From the NCBI GenBank assembly GCA_035544875.1, contig DASZZP010000021.1:1-64000 (forward strand): 64,000 nt of DNA, in the 5' to 3' direction. The notes beneath the pieces are model-generated. The model did not search any database, was not told where the DNA came from, and worked only from the letters and a program-made list of their open reading frames with translations. The DNA comes from JASLEW01 sp035544875. Lineage in GTDB: Bacteria; Acidobacteriota; Thermoanaerobaculia; Multivoradales; UBA5704. Below are positions 62,240 to 64,000 of this stretch, one piece after another. The first letter of the stretch is position 1; every line of letters starts with the position of its first letter. A program made the translations under genes and the position numbers.

Positions 62240-64000
62240 TCAAGGTGGCGTCTTCGCACCTCTTGACGCGGGGGCCGCGGGCTGCGCCGCGACGGCATGC
62301 CAGGCCCGCAGCGCACCCTGGGAAGTGCAGACGCCGGGAGCGTTCATCGGCGAAGGCTCGCCGGCAAAAGCCGCCACGATCTCGTCTTTGCCGTCGCCAT
62401 CGAGGTCCGCCATCTGCACGTGCGACCCCCTGCAGCCCCCTTCATTGGCCGGGATGACCGAAGCGTCGCGGGTGAAGAACCCCTTGCCGTCGCCGAGGAA
62501 GACCCAGGTCTCGCCGTCGCCGGTGAGGGCCACGAGGTCGAGGTTGTGGTCGCCGTCGAGGTCGCCGACCCCGAGCGCCGTCACCCCCCGGCGTCCCTCC
62601 TCGGCGGCGAGGGTGCGGCGCTCCCACTTGCCGCCCGGGCGCGAGTAGAAGATGTCGATGCCGGTGCGCCAGACCCCGAGCTCGAAGCTCATGTAACCGA
62701 CCGCCACGTCGCAGCGTCCGTCGTGGTCGAAGTCGCCGGCCGCGACCGCGCGGACGTAGGCGTTGGGGCGGATGTCGAGCTGGACAGTGTCCCAGCCGCC
62801 GTCGGCCCGCGGCAGGTGGACCAGGTCGCCGCGGCCCATCGCCGAGCTGGAGGTGACGAAGCCGGGCCGGCCATCGCCGTTGAAGTCGCCCACCGCGATC
62901 GCGTCACCGAAAACCTGTGCGCCACCGGTGCCCTGGTCCTTGCGCTTCCAGCTGCCGTCACCCTGATTGAGGTAGATCGCCGAGCCGAAAGCTTGCGACC
63001 CGGACACTGCCCCGCCCTGGCCGCGCGCGTTGGCAACGGCCATGCGCGGCCCCTCGCCCAGGGCGACGATGTCAGGAAGCCGGTCGCCGTTCCACTTGAG
63101 GGTGGTGACCGCCCGCGAGGAGAAGCCGCCGCCGTCGCCGCCGCGCCCGGGCCGCTGGAAATCGAGCCCCTTGTCCCAGTGCGTGAAATTCCCCTTGCCG
63201 TTGCCGAGCAGGGCGGTGAAGCCCTTGAGGTGAATGGCCAGGACCATGTCCGGGTGGCCGTCGCCGTTGAGATCGGCGACCGCCACGTCGCCATAGTCAT
63301 AAGGAAAGCTCGGGTAGTGCGCTTCCTGCCAAAGCCGCCAGTTTCCCTGGCCGTCGCCGAGGAAGATCACCGGACCCGAGAACCCTTTGCGCGCCGGGCC
63401 ATGGACGATGTCGAGATGGCCGTCCTCGTTCATGTCGGCGATGTCGAAGCCGTCGCGCCACTGCCCGGAGTGGGGCAGGCCCTTGCCGAAGTCGGTGAAG
63501 TCGAGGCGGTGGCTGGCCGGCGTCTCGACCTTGTAGGTCGCGGCCGCCTGTTCAAGCTCGGCGGCGCTCGGCGTCTTGGGGTTGGAGTTCGGACCGACAG
63601 CGCCGGGGTCGACCTTGTAGATCTTGTAGTAGAAGAAGCTCGCGTCTTCCCTGGCGACATCGAGCGAGATCCCGAAGTGAATGCGAACCCGTCCGTCGGC
63701 GAGGCGCCTGTAGTCGCCCTCCTTCTTCGGCCACTTGTCGAGGAAGTACTCCCGGCCCTGGTCGTCCTTCAACCACTTGCCATCCGGAGGCTGCAGCCCG
63801 ACGGGCGGCGCCTGAGCGGGCGGGAGAGCGGCCGCGCTGCCGGGGTTGGCGGCGGCGCCGGCGCTGCCCTGGCCCTGAGAAGCTGGGGAGGAGGGCGAGG
63901 CGGAGGCGGCCGGTGCGGGCGGCGCGGACGGGACCGGGGCCTGAGCGGTATTCGCTGCCGGGGCTGCCGGGGCTGCCTGGGAGGCCGGAGGGGCCGCGGC
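62240..64000 (-). CDS. FG-GAP/VCBS-repeat protein, N-terminus beyond the window
   Basis: The frame is open from the right edge to a stop at 62240 (586 residues seen). The first 85 visible residues are Ala/Pro/Ser-rich and disordered (NTAQAPVPSAPPAPAASASP and on), then GKWLKDDQGREYFLDKWPKK. From about residue 130 come six calcium-loop repeats: DMNEDGHLDIVHG, DLNGDGHPDMVLA, DFNGDGRPGFVTS, DFDHDGRCDVAVG, DLDGDHNLDLVAL and DLDGDGKDEIVAA, making an FG-GAP seven-bladed propeller. The start and any signal peptide are outside. Likely a secreted or periplasmic calcium-dependent binding protein. A ribosome site for a start inside the window was not found. Confidence 0.85.
   Translation of the reverse strand, partial: AAAPPASQAAPAAPAANTAQAPVPSAPPAPAASASPSSPASQGQGSAGAAANPGSAAALPPAQAPPVGLQPPDGKWLKDDQGREYFLDKWPKKEGDYRRLADGRVRIHFGISLDVAREDASFFYYKIYKVDPGAVGPNSNPKTPSAAELEQAAATYKVETPASHRLDFTDFGKGLPHSGQWRDGFDIADMNEDGHLDIVHGPARKGFSGPVIFLGDGQGNWRLWQEAHYPSFPYDYGDVAVADLNGDGHPDMVLAIHLKGFTALLGNGKGNFTHWDKGLDFQRPGRGGDGGGFSSRAVTTLKWNGDRLPDIVALGEGPRMAVANARGQGGAVSGSQAFGSAIYLNQGDGSWKRKDQGTGGAQVFGDAIAVGDFNGDGRPGFVTSSSAMGRGDLVHLPRADGGWDTVQLDIRPNAYVRAVAAGDFDHDGRCDVAVGYMSFELGVWRTGIDIFYSRPGGKWERRTLAAEEGRRGVTALGVGDLDGDHNLDLVALTGDGETWVFLGDGKGFFTRDASVIPANEGGCRGSHVQMADLDGDGKDEIVAAFAGEPSPMNAPGVCTSQGALRAWHAVAAQPAAPASRGAKTPP

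Overview
This is a very GC-rich window with almost no spare DNA inside its gene runs. Its features suggest an Acidobacteriota genome, possibly of the Thermoanaerobaculia kind: a Bacteroidetes-like sdhCAB with a single five-helix cytochrome b, LDH-like malate dehydrogenase, a futalosine-pathway MqnD, and many secreted proteins with carboxypeptidase-regulatory, PKD and FG-GAP repeats. The taxonomic placement is inference. No rRNA, tRNA or CRISPR array was seen.

Layout. (1) 1-4.2 kb is a mobile-DNA graveyard: the start of an IS630-type transposase at the left edge, a broken conjugation locus in which a VirD4/TraG fragment is joined out of frame to a TrbE/VirB4 fragment, an ISAzo13-like element with a split transposase that cuts off trbE, and a lower-GC DUF4365 gene. 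(2) 4.3-9 kb is a minus-strand operon encoding a secreted propeller-like protein, an 88-residue six-cysteine secreted peptide and a 1065-residue carboxypeptidase-regulatory repeat protein. (3) 9.2-11.5 kb holds unknown small genes, a PIN/RHH toxin-antitoxin pair and a one-helix membrane protein. (4) 11.7-36.7 kb is a housekeeping block rich in TCA-cycle genes: sdhCAB, then icd-mdh-(membrane SpoIIE phosphatase)-sucC-sucD-(S51-like) in one run, then acnA. Among them lie pcnB, an OsmC protein, an osmoprotectant ABC transporter, an EgtD-like methyltransferase, a uracil-DNA glycosylase, ndk, cdd, gph and mqnD. (5) 37-41.2 kb is a plus-strand run: YqgE/AlgH, NUDIX, a four-helix membrane protein, endonuclease III, an SDR enzyme, two small c-type cytochromes and a 72-residue protein.

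(6) 41.3-55.2 kb is one tightly overlapping minus-strand operon for a surface glycan: Wzt-like ABC ATPase, three GT2 enzymes, a GT-B enzyme, a YfhO-like membrane protein, a GNAT-like protein, a sulfatase-fold lipoprotein with Thr instead of Cys at the nucleophile position, and a PIG-L deacetylase fused to a GT2 domain and a coiled coil. No ABC permease partner is visible. (7) 55.2-64 kb carries three large secreted proteins: a PKD-repeat giant, a 454-residue secreted protein behind a consensus sigma-70 promoter with a long leader, and an FG-GAP protein running off the right edge.

Two intergenic repeat families stand out. One occurs as full or partial copies at about 15.2, 22.9, 36.8 and 48.4 kb. 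The other forms direct and inverted copies around cdd (30.6-31.6 kb), together with a 25-bp-arm hairpin.
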